Both the position numbers and the translations under genes were made by a program. A stretch of 64,000 nucleotides of DNA. Origin: Verrucomicrobiia bacterium. GTDB lineage: Bacteria; Verrucomicrobiota; Verrucomicrobiia; Limisphaerales; JADLHS01. The notes under the pieces are model-generated. The model worked only from the letters and a program-made list of their open reading frames with translations. It did no database searches and was not told the DNA's origin. The stretch is taken from contig JAMLJH010000002.1 of the NCBI GenBank assembly GCA_023953615.1, forward strand, positions 1,615,470 through 1,679,469. The letters run 5' to 3'. Shown piece after piece: positions 55,497 to 64,000 of the stretch. Every line of letters begins with the position of its first letter. Positions within the stretch are counted from its first letter, which is position 1.

Positions 55497-56618
55497 ATGC
55501 GCAAAACACGGGTTGGAATTTTAACGGCGGGCGGCGACAGCCCGGGTCTGAATGCGGCCATTCGCGGCGTGGGCAAAGCCGCACTTGATGCGGGCATGGA
55601 AATCGTTGGCATCCGCGACGGCTTTCGCGGGCTGGCCGAAAACTTGACCATCAAACTGGATAAACGCAGCCTGGCCGGGGTGCTGACGGTCGGCGGCACC
55701 GTGCTTGGCACCGGACGCGACAAACCGCAGGCCATGGAAATCAACGGTCGGATCCGCGACATGCGCAGCACCATCGCCCGCAATTATCGCAAACTAAAAC
55801 TGGACGCGCTGGTTTGCCTGGGCGGCGGCGGCACGCACAAAAGCGTGCTGCGCCTGATGGAAGAAGGGTTGAACCTCGTGACCCTCCCCAAGACGATTGA
55901 CAACGACGTGGTCTTGACTGATACCGCCATTGGTTTTGACACCGCGCTCGATATCGCCACCACCGCCATTGACCGCCTGCACAGCACCGCGCACAGTCAC
56001 CACCGGATTATCATCGCCGAGATCATGGGCCACCGAGCGGGTTGGCTGGCCTTGGGCGCGGGAATCGCCGGTGGCGCGGATGTTATTTTAATTCCCGAAA
56101 TCCCCTACGACGTGCATAACGTCGCCGCCGCCATTCGCCGCCGCAAACAATACGGCACGAATTTCAGCATTGTCGCCGTGGCCGAAGGCGCGTTGCCCCG
56201 ACGCGAGGCGGCGCGCGTCGCGGCAGTGGTGCGGCACAAAACCAAAGCCAAAAATAAAACCGAAAAGCGTCTGGCCAAAGCCGAATTGATTCAACTCCGG
56301 GAAGCGCACGCGGGCCACACCCTGCGCCTGGCCAAACAACTCGAAGCGCTTACCAATCTGGAAGCGCGCGTAACCATCCTTGGCTACGTGCAACGCGGCG
56401 GCACTCCCACCGCGCCGGATCGTTTGCTGGCCACCCGCCTGGGCACTGCCGCGATACGACTGATCCAACAAGGCCAGTTCGGCATGATGGTCGCTTCGCG
56501 CGGCGATGACACCAAAGCTGTGCCCATCGCTGAAGTTGCCGGACGACTCAAACTCGTTCCCGCCAATCATTCGTGGGTTACCAGCGCCCGCAGCGTTGGC
56601 ACCTGTTTTGGCGATTAG
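55497..56618 (+). CDS. pfkA: 6-phosphofructokinase (PfkA family)
   Basis: A 373-residue phosphofructokinase of the PfkA superfamily. The N-terminal [20 protein letters not shown], the catalytic [20 protein letters not shown], and [20 protein letters not shown] are conserved. The loop usually reading GGDG(S/T) is [14 protein letters not shown], so the Asp present in the E. coli enzyme (Asp103) is replaced by Gly and Lys occupies the following position. This affects phosphoryl-donor assignment; either an ATP-dependent long-form enzyme or a PPi-related one is possible. It catalyses fructose 6-phosphate phosphorylation in glycolysis. Confidence 0.88.
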   Translation: MRKTRVGILTAGGDSPGLNAAIRGVGKAALDAGMEIVGIRDGFRGLAENLTIKLDKRSLAGVLTVGGTVLGTGRDKPQAMEINGRIRDMRSTIARNYRKLKLDALVCLGGGGTHKSVLRLMEEGLNLVTLPKTIDNDVVLTDTAIGFDTALDIATTAIDRLHSTAHSHHRIIIAEIMGHRAGWLALGAGIAGGADVILIPEIPYDVHNVAAAIRRRKQYGTNFSIVAVAEGALPRREAARVAAVVRHKTKAKNKTEKRLAKAELIQLREAHAGHTLRLAKQLEALTNLEARVTILGYVQRGGTPTAPDRLLATRLGTAAIRLIQQGQFGMMVASRGDDTKAVPIAEVAGRLKLVPANHSWVTSARSVGTCFGD

Positions 56619-56689
56619 CAAACCATCGTAGATCAGTGCGACAAAACCTGGCCGCACCACCCAGACCCAAGGTGTCACCGCCACCCTCG

Positions 56690-57029
56690 GCGGTAGTCAT
56701 TCGCGCCTGACGGGCGACATCCGGTTCTAACTAACGGGCCACCGAGGCGCAGAGGCACAGAGAGGGAGGCGAATTGCGAAGGACGATTGATACTGAATCT
56801 TGGCGAAGAGGTTGGAGTTCAAAAGTGAGACGCAAACCTATCGTCCCCGCCCGCCAATCAAGCATTTGATCCGGTAAATCTTGTTCATCCTGTCAAAAAC
56901 CATGCCCGCCCTACCAACGCGTTCGTACCGCCGTCATGCTGGGAGGGACGACTTCCACGTCGTCCCCAACCAATCAGGGACGCGGTGGAACGCGTCCCTC
57001 CCAAGGAAATATCCCCTCACCCCGGCCCT
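56690..57029. repeat. Family B repeat, inverted copy
   Basis: On the minus strand this has the same order as 5340-5500: TTGACAGGATGAACAAGATT, TTTTGAACTCCAACCTCTTC, CAAGATTCAGTATCAATCGT, a CCTCTGCGCCTCGGTGGCC block and GTCGCCCGTCAGGCGC. It then continues on the plus strand side to GGGACGACTTCCACGTCGTC and the GGGACGCGGTGGAACGCGTC hairpin at 56942-56998. The IS110 element begins right after it, in a CCCCTCACCCCGGCCCTCT sequence. Confidence 0.75.
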
Positions 57030-57084
57030 CTTGTATCTGCCTTTCCGTCTATCCTTGTCAGAGATGATGGATTGGGGAAGATGG

Positions 57085-57255
57085 GACTGTCCTGCCGCCT
57101 GCAGGCGGCAGGACAGTGGCGCGGATGAGTTCGTTACCCTCTGGCACAGGCTTTTGGCCCAGTGCGTGGGGAGCCTGAACCGTTCGCGCTGGAGTCCTAA
57201 ACTCGAACCGTTGATGGAGCGGCCCACTCCGGCCAGCTCGTATTTGCAAGAAGGA
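57085..57255 (+). ncRNA. Candidate bridge RNA of the IS110 element
   Basis: The leader folds into a perfect 32-base palindrome (57085-57116, arms CTGTCCTGCCGCCTG and CAGGCGGCAGGACAG). Next comes a stem 57121-57133 with 57176-57187 (12 pairs, one bulged A, several G-T). Its 42-base loop holds CCCTCT (57137-57142), identical to the left target plus core, and TGGGGAG (57167-57173), the complement of core plus right target. A following stem (GCTGG with CCAGC, about 57188-57237) encloses ACCGTTG at 57207-57213, identical to the element's right end next to the core. This matches the target and donor loops of the IS621 bridge RNA model. The ends of the RNA are not known. Confidence 0.6.
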
Positions 57256-57260
57256 GCTAG

Positions 57261-58193
<933 letters not shown>

Positions 58194-58257
58194 ATACCGT
58201 TGCTCCCCATCCAATGGGTGACCGCCAGGTCGGGAGAGGGGAAAAGCGTTTAATTCC

Positions 58258-58600
58258 AAAGTGGCTACAATCCGCGAAATACACGAAACACTCGAACGGG
58301 AATTATCGCAATGCCAATCCACTTCCGCAGAAAGACAAGGGAATGATTGGCAAAGGAATGGGAAATGGGGGAGCACCGCCGTCCTCGGCGGTGGTCGTTC
58401 GCGTCTCGCGGACGACATTCAGGTTCTGATAACTGAAACCGGTAGGGCGCATCACTCCGTGCGCGCCGCTGAGTGATGCGGAACTGCGGCGGGACGCCGC
58501 AGCCACATTGTTGGCCGGGCACACGCTCACGTGACGGCGTCGTTATGTAGGGAGGGACGACTTCCACGTCGTCCTCAACTGATCAGGAACGCGGATGTGC
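58258..58600. repeat. Family B repeat, inverted copy with modified block
   Basis: On the minus strand it reads as family B: GACGACGTGGAAGTCGTC hairpin, CGGCCAACAATGTGGCTGCG, GTCGTCCGCGAGACGCGAAC, CCGCCGAGGACGGCGG, then CATTCCTTTGCCAATCATTC and ATTTCGCGGA. A 60-base block specific to this copy (with GCGCGCACGGAGTGATGCG) replaces the TAGCCTTTAACTTTAG module. Confidence 0.75.
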
Positions 58601-58621
58601 TTTTGTCCTGCCGAGGCTGCT

Positions 58622-61600
58622 TCAGACGATGTCGCGATGGTAGGCTTGCAGTGATTTCACAGCGGCTTTGCCGGCGCGATATTCCGCAATTCCCAAAACG
58701 GCCGCGTGCGCGGCAGCCGTCGTGGTCAGATAGGGCACTTTGTATTTGATCGCCGCTTTCCGGATGTACGCGTCGTCTTGCGCGCTCATTTTGCCGGCCG
58801 GCGTGTTGACGATCAGATCAATCTCCCGGCTTTTGATTTCATCAGCGATGTTGGGTCGTTGGTGCTCGTGAATTTTGTAGCTGAGTTCCGCTTTCACACC
58901 GTGGTCGCCCAGGAATTTATGCGTGCCGTCCGTGGCCTTGATGCGAAAGCCCAGTTTCTGAAATTCGCGCGCCGTGTTGAGGATGGCGGGTTTATCCTTG
59001 TTCGTTACGGAGATGAACACCGTGCCCTTTTGCGGCAACGCGGAAAGCGCGGCTTCCTGCGATTTGAAATACGCCAGGCCGAAACTCGGCGCCATGCCCA
59101 AGACCTCGCCGGTCGAGCGCATTTCCGGTCCCAATACGGGGTCCACTTCCGGGAACATGTTGAACGGCAGCACGACTTCTTTCACGCCGATGTGCGGAAT
59201 GGTTTTCCGCTGGAGCTTCAAGTCTTTGAGTTTCGCGCCGAGCATCAGTTGCGTGGCGATGCGCGCCATTGGCACGTTGCAAACTTTGCTCACCAACGGC
59301 ACGGTGCGCGAGGCGCGCGGGTTCGCCTCGATCACGTACACCCGGTCCTGGCAAATGGCGTATTGAATGTTCATCACGCCACAAACTTTCAGTTCGCGGC
59401 TGATGCGCAGCGTGTACTCTTCGATGGTTTTGATGTGCTGCGCGGAAAGCGTTACCGGCGGAATGGCGCAGGCCGAATCACCGGAATGAATGCCCGCCTG
59501 CTCGATATGTTCCATCACTGCGGGCACGAACGCATCCGTGCCGTCGGCCAGCGCGTCGGCTTCAGCTTCGATGGCATTGTCGAGAAAACGATCAATGAGA
59601 ATGGGGCGGTCCGGGGAAAGATCCACGGCTTTGTTGACGTATTCCTTTAACATTTCCTCATCGTGAACCACTTCCATGCCGCGACCACCCAGCACGAATG
59701 ATGGTCGCACCATCACGGGGTAACCGATCTTGGCGGCAATTTGCCGGGCTTCAGCAAAACTGCTGGCCATGCCGGATTCAGGCATGGGAATGTTCATCCG
59801 CTCCATCATCTGCCGGAAACGATCGCGGTCCTCGGCCAGATCAATTACGTCGGGTATTGTCCCGAGCACTTTGACTCCGGCGGCCTCGAGTTCCTTGGCG
59901 ATATTGAGCGGGGTTTGCCCGCCAAACTGCACCACCACGCCTTCGGGCTTTTCCTTCTCGTAAATCGCGAGCACATCCTCGACGGTCAGCGGCTCGAAAT
60001 AAAGTTTGTCGGACGTGTCGTAATCGGTGGAAACCGTTTCCGGATTGCAGTTCACCATGATGGTTTCGTAACCAGCTTCGCGCAGCGCGAACGCGGCGTG
60101 AACGCAGCAGTAATCAAACTCGATGCCCTGCCCGATGCGGTTCGGGCCACCCCCCAGTACCATGACTTTTTTACGCGCGCTGACGGGCGCTTGATCCGGG
60201 CGATTGTAAGTCGAGTAGTAATAGCAGGTGCCCGTCGCCGCGCCACTCACCGGCAGTGCGTCCCAGGCTGCCACCACGCCGAGTTTCTTGCGGCGTTCGC
60301 GAATCTGCGCCTCGGGCACCCCGAGAATCTTGCTCAAGTATTTGTCCGCGAACCCATCCCGCTTGGCCTGAACCAACAAATCATCCGGCAAGGTCTGGCC
60401 TTTGAATTGCAGCAGCTTTTCCTCCAGCTCAACCAGTTCCTTCATCTGCTCGATGAACCACGGTTTGATGGCGGTTTTGGCGTGCAGTTCGGCCACGGTC
60501 GCACCCTTGCGCAACGCTTCATACATGATCCACTGTCGCTCGCTGGAGGCTTCGTTGAGCAGCGTCATCAACTCCGACAGGGAGCGGCGGTTGAAATCCC
60601 GGGCAAAGCCCAGACCGTGCCGTCCATTTTCCAACGAACGAATGGCCTTTTGAAACGCCTCCTTGTAGGTCTTGCCGATGCTCATCACTTCGCCGACCGC
60701 GCGCATTTGCGTGCCGAGCTTGTCCACGGAGCCTTTGAACTTCTCGAACGCCCAACGCGCGAATTTCACGACCACGTAATCGCCGGAAGGCGTGTACTTC
60801 TCCAACGTACCGTCGCGCCAATACGGGATTTCATCCAACGTCATGCCCGTCGCGAGTTTGGCGGACACGAGCGCGATCGGAAATCCGGTGGCTTTTGAAG
60901 CCAACGCCGAAGAGCGGGAGGTGCGGGGATTGATTTCGATGATGACGACGCGCCCGGTCTTGGGGTCATGGGCAAACTGAGTATTCGTGCCGCCAATGAC
61001 GCCGATGGATTCAACGATGCGGTAGGCGTAATCCTGCAACTTGGCTTGCAACTTCGGATCAATCGTCAGCATCGGCGCGACGCAATACGAATCGCCGGTA
61101 TGCACACCCATCGCATCCACGTTCTCGATGAAGCAAACCGTAATCATCTGGTTTTTGGCATCGCGAACGACCTCCAATTCCAGTTCCTCCCAACCCAGCA
61201 CCGATTCCTCGACGAGCACCTGCCCCACCATGCTGGCGGCCAGACCGCGGCTGACCACGGTGCGCAATTCCTCGACGTTATAGACCAATCCGCCGCCCGT
61301 GCCGCCCATCGTGTAAGCGGGGCGAATCACCACGGGATAGCCCAGGTCCGTCGCGACTTTTTCCGCCTCCTCGACCGTGAATGCCGGAGCGCTCTGGGGC
61401 AGGTCAATACCCAGGCGTTTCATGGTTTCCTTGAACACGATCCGGTCTTCGCCCTTCTCGATTGCGTCCAAATCCACGCCAATGATTTGAACGCCGTACT
61501 TGGCGAGCACCCCGGCCTTGGCGAGTTGCGAGGATAAATTCAATCCCGTTTGTCCACCCAGATTCGGGAGCAACGCATCCGGTCGTTCCTTCTCAATGAT

Positions 61601-61828
61601 CTCCGTAAGTGACGGAATGGTAAGCGGCTCAATATACGTGATGTCCGCCGTGTCCGGATCGGTCATGATCGTGGCCGGATTGGAATTCACGAGCACGATT
61701 TGGTACCCCAGGGCGCGCAAGGCTTTGCAAGCTTGCGTGCCGGAGTAGTCGAATTCGCAGGCCTGGCCAATGATGATCGGACCCGACCCGATGATGAGAA
61801 CTTTCTTGATGTCGTTGCGTCGAGACAT
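58622..61828 (-). CDS. carB: Carbamoyl-phosphate synthase large subunit
   Basis: A 1,068-residue CarB with both ATP-grasp halves. Half 1 begins KKVLIIGSGPIIIGQACEFD and includes VVIRPAYTMGGTGGGLVYNV; half 2 begins KKVMVLGGGPNRIGQGIEFD and includes VMVRPSFVLGGRGMEVVHDE. The C-terminal allosteric MGS domain holds TDGTHKFLGDHGV. It makes carbamoyl phosphate for pyrimidine and arginine synthesis with CarA, which is not in the window. The start at 61828 (MSRRNDIKKVLIIGSGP) is the family start; upstream in-frame codons are not conserved. Confidence 0.97.
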   Translation of the reverse strand: MSRRNDIKKVLIIGSGPIIIGQACEFDYSGTQACKALRALGYQIVLVNSNPATIMTDPDTADITYIEPLTIPSLTEIIEKERPDALLPNLGGQTGLNLSSQLAKAGVLAKYGVQIIGVDLDAIEKGEDRIVFKETMKRLGIDLPQSAPAFTVEEAEKVATDLGYPVVIRPAYTMGGTGGGLVYNVEELRTVVSRGLAASMVGQVLVEESVLGWEELELEVVRDAKNQMITVCFIENVDAMGVHTGDSYCVAPMLTIDPKLQAKLQDYAYRIVESIGVIGGTNTQFAHDPKTGRVVIIEINPRTSRSSALASKATGFPIALVSAKLATGMTLDEIPYWRDGTLEKYTPSGDYVVVKFARWAFEKFKGSVDKLGTQMRAVGEVMSIGKTYKEAFQKAIRSLENGRHGLGFARDFNRRSLSELMTLLNEASSERQWIMYEALRKGATVAELHAKTAIKPWFIEQMKELVELEEKLLQFKGQTLPDDLLVQAKRDGFADKYLSKILGVPEAQIRERRKKLGVVAAWDALPVSGAATGTCYYYSTYNRPDQAPVSARKKVMVLGGGPNRIGQGIEFDYCCVHAAFALREAGYETIMVNCNPETVSTDYDTSDKLYFEPLTVEDVLAIYEKEKPEGVVVQFGGQTPLNIAKELEAAGVKVLGTIPDVIDLAEDRDRFRQMMERMNIPMPESGMASSFAEARQIAAKIGYPVMVRPSFVLGGRGMEVVHDEEMLKEYVNKAVDLSPDRPILIDRFLDNAIEAEADALADGTDAFVPAVMEHIEQAGIHSGDSACAIPPVTLSAQHIKTIEEYTLRISRELKVCGVMNIQYAICQDRVYVIEANPRASRTVPLVSKVCNVPMARIATQLMLGAKLKDLKLQRKTIPHIGVKEVVLPFNMFPEVDPVLGPEMRSTGEVLGMAPSFGLAYFKSQEAALSALPQKGTVFISVTNKDKPAILNTAREFQKLGFRIKATDGTHKFLGDHGVKAELSYKIHEHQRPNIADEIKSREIDLIVNTPAGKMSAQDDAYIRKAAIKYKVPYLTTTAAAHAAVLGIAEYRAGKAAVKSLQAYHRDIV

Positions 61829-61925
61829 GGCGGGTATTTTGATCGAGTGGCGCGCGTTTGTGAAATTCATTTTTCCTGGTAGCAATCAGTTTGCGACTTG
61901 ACTCTCAACTCTTCAGCGCAGGTGG

Positions 61926-61980
61926 GGCTGGATCCGATCCATTTTTCTCGTTGCGAGAAATACTGACGTGCGATCCAGCC
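61926..61980. other. Stem-loop between gdhA and carB
   Basis: The outer stem GGCTGGATC/GATCCAGCC encloses a second stem TTTCTCG/CGAGAAA with a TTG loop. It lies between the gdhA stop (62000) and the carB start (61828) on the same strand. It could be a gdhA 3' structure or a carB leader element; there is no T run on the minus strand after it. Confidence 0.5.
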
Positions 61981-61999
61981 CGGCCAATTCAAGATCCAA

Positions 62000-63337
62000 T
62001 CAAACCAGACCCTGTTCAAGCATGGCGTCGGCGACCTTCACAAACCCGGCGATGTTGGCCCCGACCACGTAATTATTCGGCACGCCATATTCCTCGGCTG
62101 TACGCCGCACGTTCTGGTGAATAGTGATCATGATCTCGTGCAACTTCTGATCCACTTCCGCGCGCGACCAGGCGAGCCGAATGGAATTCTGGGCCATCTC
62201 GAGACCCGAGGTGGCCACGCCGCCGGCGTTGGCGGCTTTGCCCGGCCCGTAGAGAATTTTTTTGGCCAGAAACCGATGCACAGCTTCGGGTTCGGAAGGC
62301 ATGTTCGCCGCTTCGGAGACCAGACCGCACCCGTTGTCGAGCAACGTCTTGGCGTCGCCGCCATTGATTTCGTTTTGCGTGGCGCAAGGAAACGCGCAAT
62401 CACAAGGCACCACCCAGGGGCGTTGCCCGGCGTGATAGCTGACGCCAAAGTGTTCGGCGTATTCCTTCATGCGTCCGCGCCGATTATTTTTGAGGTCCAT
62501 GATCCACGCCAGCTTCTCGAGATTAATGCCATTGGGATCGTGAATGAACCCGTCCGAGTCGGACATCGTCACCGGTTTGGCGCCAACCTGAATCAATTTT
62601 TCGACCGTGAATTGCGCGGCATTGCCCGAACCGGACACGGTGCAGATTTTTCCATCAATGGTTTCGTTGCGCGCCTTCAACATCTCCTGCGCGAAATAAA
62701 CCGCGCCGTACCCGGTGGCTTCCGAGCGAATGAGCGAACCGCCCCATTTGATCCCCTTGCCCGTCAGCACGCCGGTAAATTCATTCGAGAGCCGCTTGTA
62801 GTAACCAAACAAATAACCGATCTCCCGCCCGCCCACGCCGATGTCACCCGCCGGCACGTCCGTATCCGCGCCGATATGCCGCCACAGTTCCGTCATGAAC
62901 GACTGACAAAAGTGCAACACCTCATTGTCGGACCGACCGTGTGGATCGAAATCCGCCCCCCCTTTCGCGCCGCCCATCGGCAGCGTGGTGAGCGAGTTTT
63001 TGAAGATCTGCTCGAAGCCGAGAAATTTCAGAATACTGGAGTTGACCGAACGATGGAAACGCAAGCCACCCTTGTACGGTCCGAGCGCGTTGTTGAACTG
63101 AATGCGATAACCGCGATTCACCTGAAAGCGACCGCGATCATCCACCCAGGGCACGCGAAAGGTGATCTGGCGATCCGGTTCGCTGAGGGATTCCAAGATG
63201 CGCACATCCTGATATTTTTTGTGACGTTGCAGGGCGGGTTCGATGGATTCGAAGACTTCCGTGACGGCCTGGAGAAATTCCGGCTCGCTGGGATTACGGT
63301 GACGAACAGATTCGATGGTGTCATGGATCAATTGCAT
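62000..63337 (-). CDS. gdhA: Glutamate dehydrogenase (NADP-type, 50 kDa)
   Basis: A 445-residue hexameric-type enzyme. The substrate site has NNALGPYKGGLRFHRSVNSS and FEQIFKNSLTTLPMGGAKGG with the catalytic Lys, and PAGDIGVGGREIGYLFGYYK follows. The nucleotide fold contains CTVSGSGNAAQFTVEKLIQV and the C-terminal EAANMPSEPEAVHRFLAKK. It interconverts 2-oxoglutarate plus ammonia and glutamate. The residues suggest the NADP-dependent biosynthetic class by length and order. It lies upstream of carB, which uses glutamine nitrogen, but the 171-base gap does not prove one operon. Confidence 0.95.
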   Translation of the reverse strand: MQLIHDTIESVRHRNPSEPEFLQAVTEVFESIEPALQRHKKYQDVRILESLSEPDRQITFRVPWVDDRGRFQVNRGYRIQFNNALGPYKGGLRFHRSVNSSILKFLGFEQIFKNSLTTLPMGGAKGGADFDPHGRSDNEVLHFCQSFMTELWRHIGADTDVPAGDIGVGGREIGYLFGYYKRLSNEFTGVLTGKGIKWGGSLIRSEATGYGAVYFAQEMLKARNETIDGKICTVSGSGNAAQFTVEKLIQVGAKPVTMSDSDGFIHDPNGINLEKLAWIMDLKNNRRGRMKEYAEHFGVSYHAGQRPWVVPCDCAFPCATQNEINGGDAKTLLDNGCGLVSEAANMPSEPEAVHRFLAKKILYGPGKAANAGGVATSGLEMAQNSIRLAWSRAEVDQKLHEIMITIHQNVRRTAEEYGVPNNYVVGANIAGFVKVADAMLEQGLV

Positions 63338-63543
63338 ATCAATGGTAGTTGCTGATACTTGTTTCTATCAAGCAGCTCCAAGCTAGTCCCAGGCGCTCCA
63401 GTGTCCATAACTTTTCTAATAACTTATTATTTTTAGTATTGTGTTTTTCAATGTTAGCGAAGGCCGATTAAAACGCATTTCACGGGATTAAACGCACGGG
63501 TTACTTATCGGGTTTAGAGCCGATTAAATAAAGCCGTGGCCGC

Positions 63544-64000
63544 TTGATTTTTTCCTTTATAGCAGCGGGCCTTCCGACCTCAAGCCAAGCGTTGGGGTCA
63601 AACGGACGACTGCCCTGGGTTCGGGACGAGCACCGGCGCGACCGGTGATGTGGTCAACCGCCAGGTCGGTCCGGAGAATCGTTGGCAACGGAATAAAGTC
63701 CGAGGCGTTCCCGGAGCGCGGACGGTCTCCGTCCGCAGCGCGTGAACCGGAAGCTCGGCTTGCGGTTCAATCAACGCCTTCTGGTCTGGCGCCGCGCTGC
63801 GGGCGCGGGACCGCCCGCACTCCGCTCCCAGCGCCAGCGGCGCGGCATACGTGTGGAAACTCACTGGCAACAAATCACAAGCTCCATAGGAGCGGCAGGG
63901 GACTGCCGCAGTCCAAAACCTCGCGGACAGAATCGCCATTCCCCATCCGTCCCCCACCTTCATGGGGTTACACTCGTTCGATGCCACGGCTACAACTTTA
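63544..64000. repeat. Family A repeat with a second module inserted (continues to window end)
   Basis: It begins TTTATAGCAGCGGGCCTTCC and shares AAGCCAAGCGTTGGGGTCAA and TCGGGACGAGCACCGGCGCG with the copies at 23935 and 31983. After about 63650 comes a 250-base segment of other palindromes (GCGCGGACGGTCTCCGTCCG, then GCGCCGCGCTGCGGGCGCGG). At 63891 family A resumes with GGAGCGGCAGGGGACTGCCG and CAGTCCAAAACCTCGCGGAC. At the window edge CCACGGCTACAACTTTA matches the right end seen at 24196. No gene is supported in 63338-64000. Confidence 0.7.

Noticed and set aside
62117..63355. A 412-codon plus-strand frame across gdhA
   Set aside because: Shadow of a strongly conserved glutamate dehydrogenase.

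Overview
This is a G+C-rich, gene-dense bacterial chromosome segment, most likely from the phylum Verrucomicrobiota (Limisphaerales/Pedosphaera-like). That placement is an inference from gene content: a PVC-type membrane-bound dehydrogenase with HEAT repeats and a C-terminal haem site, Tat-exported Gfo/Idh/MocA oxidoreductases, sialate O-acetylesterase and several exported glycoside hydrolases, a ThuA protein, and many palindromic dispersed repeats between genes. No prophage, CRISPR array or rRNA operon was seen. Two tRNA genes, Asp(GTC) and Glu(CTC), both encode CCA.

Layout. 1-4.9 kb: 5' part of a pyruvate:ferredoxin oxidoreductase, a CvpA-like membrane protein, and an overlapping unit of polyprenyl synthase, ECF sigma factor and a probable membrane anti-sigma factor. 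4.9-5.8 kb: two copies of a mosaic palindromic repeat (family B). 5.8-9.4 kb: YjbQ, an orphan ABC ATPase, dnaA and a possible origin region. 9.4-15.1 kb: thioredoxin-like protein, prmC, ThuA lipoprotein, YceI protein, then a LysR gene divergent from pirin and wrbA. 15.3-28 kb: a large hydrolase fusion, tRNA-Asp, trpS, and polysaccharide or cell-surface enzymes. 27.8-32.5 kb: an accessory patch with IS110 genes and fragments, two orphan secreted proteins, and direct repeats. 32.5-41.5 kb: carbohydrate enzymes, a kinase-like protein, a tandem pair of Gfo/Idh/MocA genes and a RelE-like protein. 41.6-45 kb: a four-gene sugar-phosphate operon (ROK kinase, GmhA-like isomerase, HAD phosphatase, PfkB kinase) that fits heptose precursor synthesis. 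45.2-47.3 kb: rpmI, rplT and pheS. 47.4-51.1 kb: an MmeI-type restriction-modification enzyme and a broken toxin-antitoxin pair. 51.2-56.6 kb: phosphatase-superfamily protein, Kup transporter, zinc peptidase, phosphofructokinase. 56.6-58.6 kb: family B repeats flanking an intact IS110 element. 58.6-64 kb: carB, gdhA and a family A repeat copy.

The most interesting points are these. (1) The IS110 element at 57030-58204 has readable ends: a CT core at both ends and REP-like flanks that rejoin into a palindrome. Its leader folds into a bridge-RNA-like structure whose loop carries guides matching the flanks. (2) Ribosomal protein L20 carries an extra helix-hairpin-helix domain of about 85 residues. 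(3) Two mosaic palindromic repeat families occur repeatedly; one copy appears to have truncated a PIN toxin gene. A separate palindromic repeat sits in frame inside the restriction-modification gene. (4) An exported protein fuses an alpha/beta hydrolase to a C45-type Ntn hydrolase.
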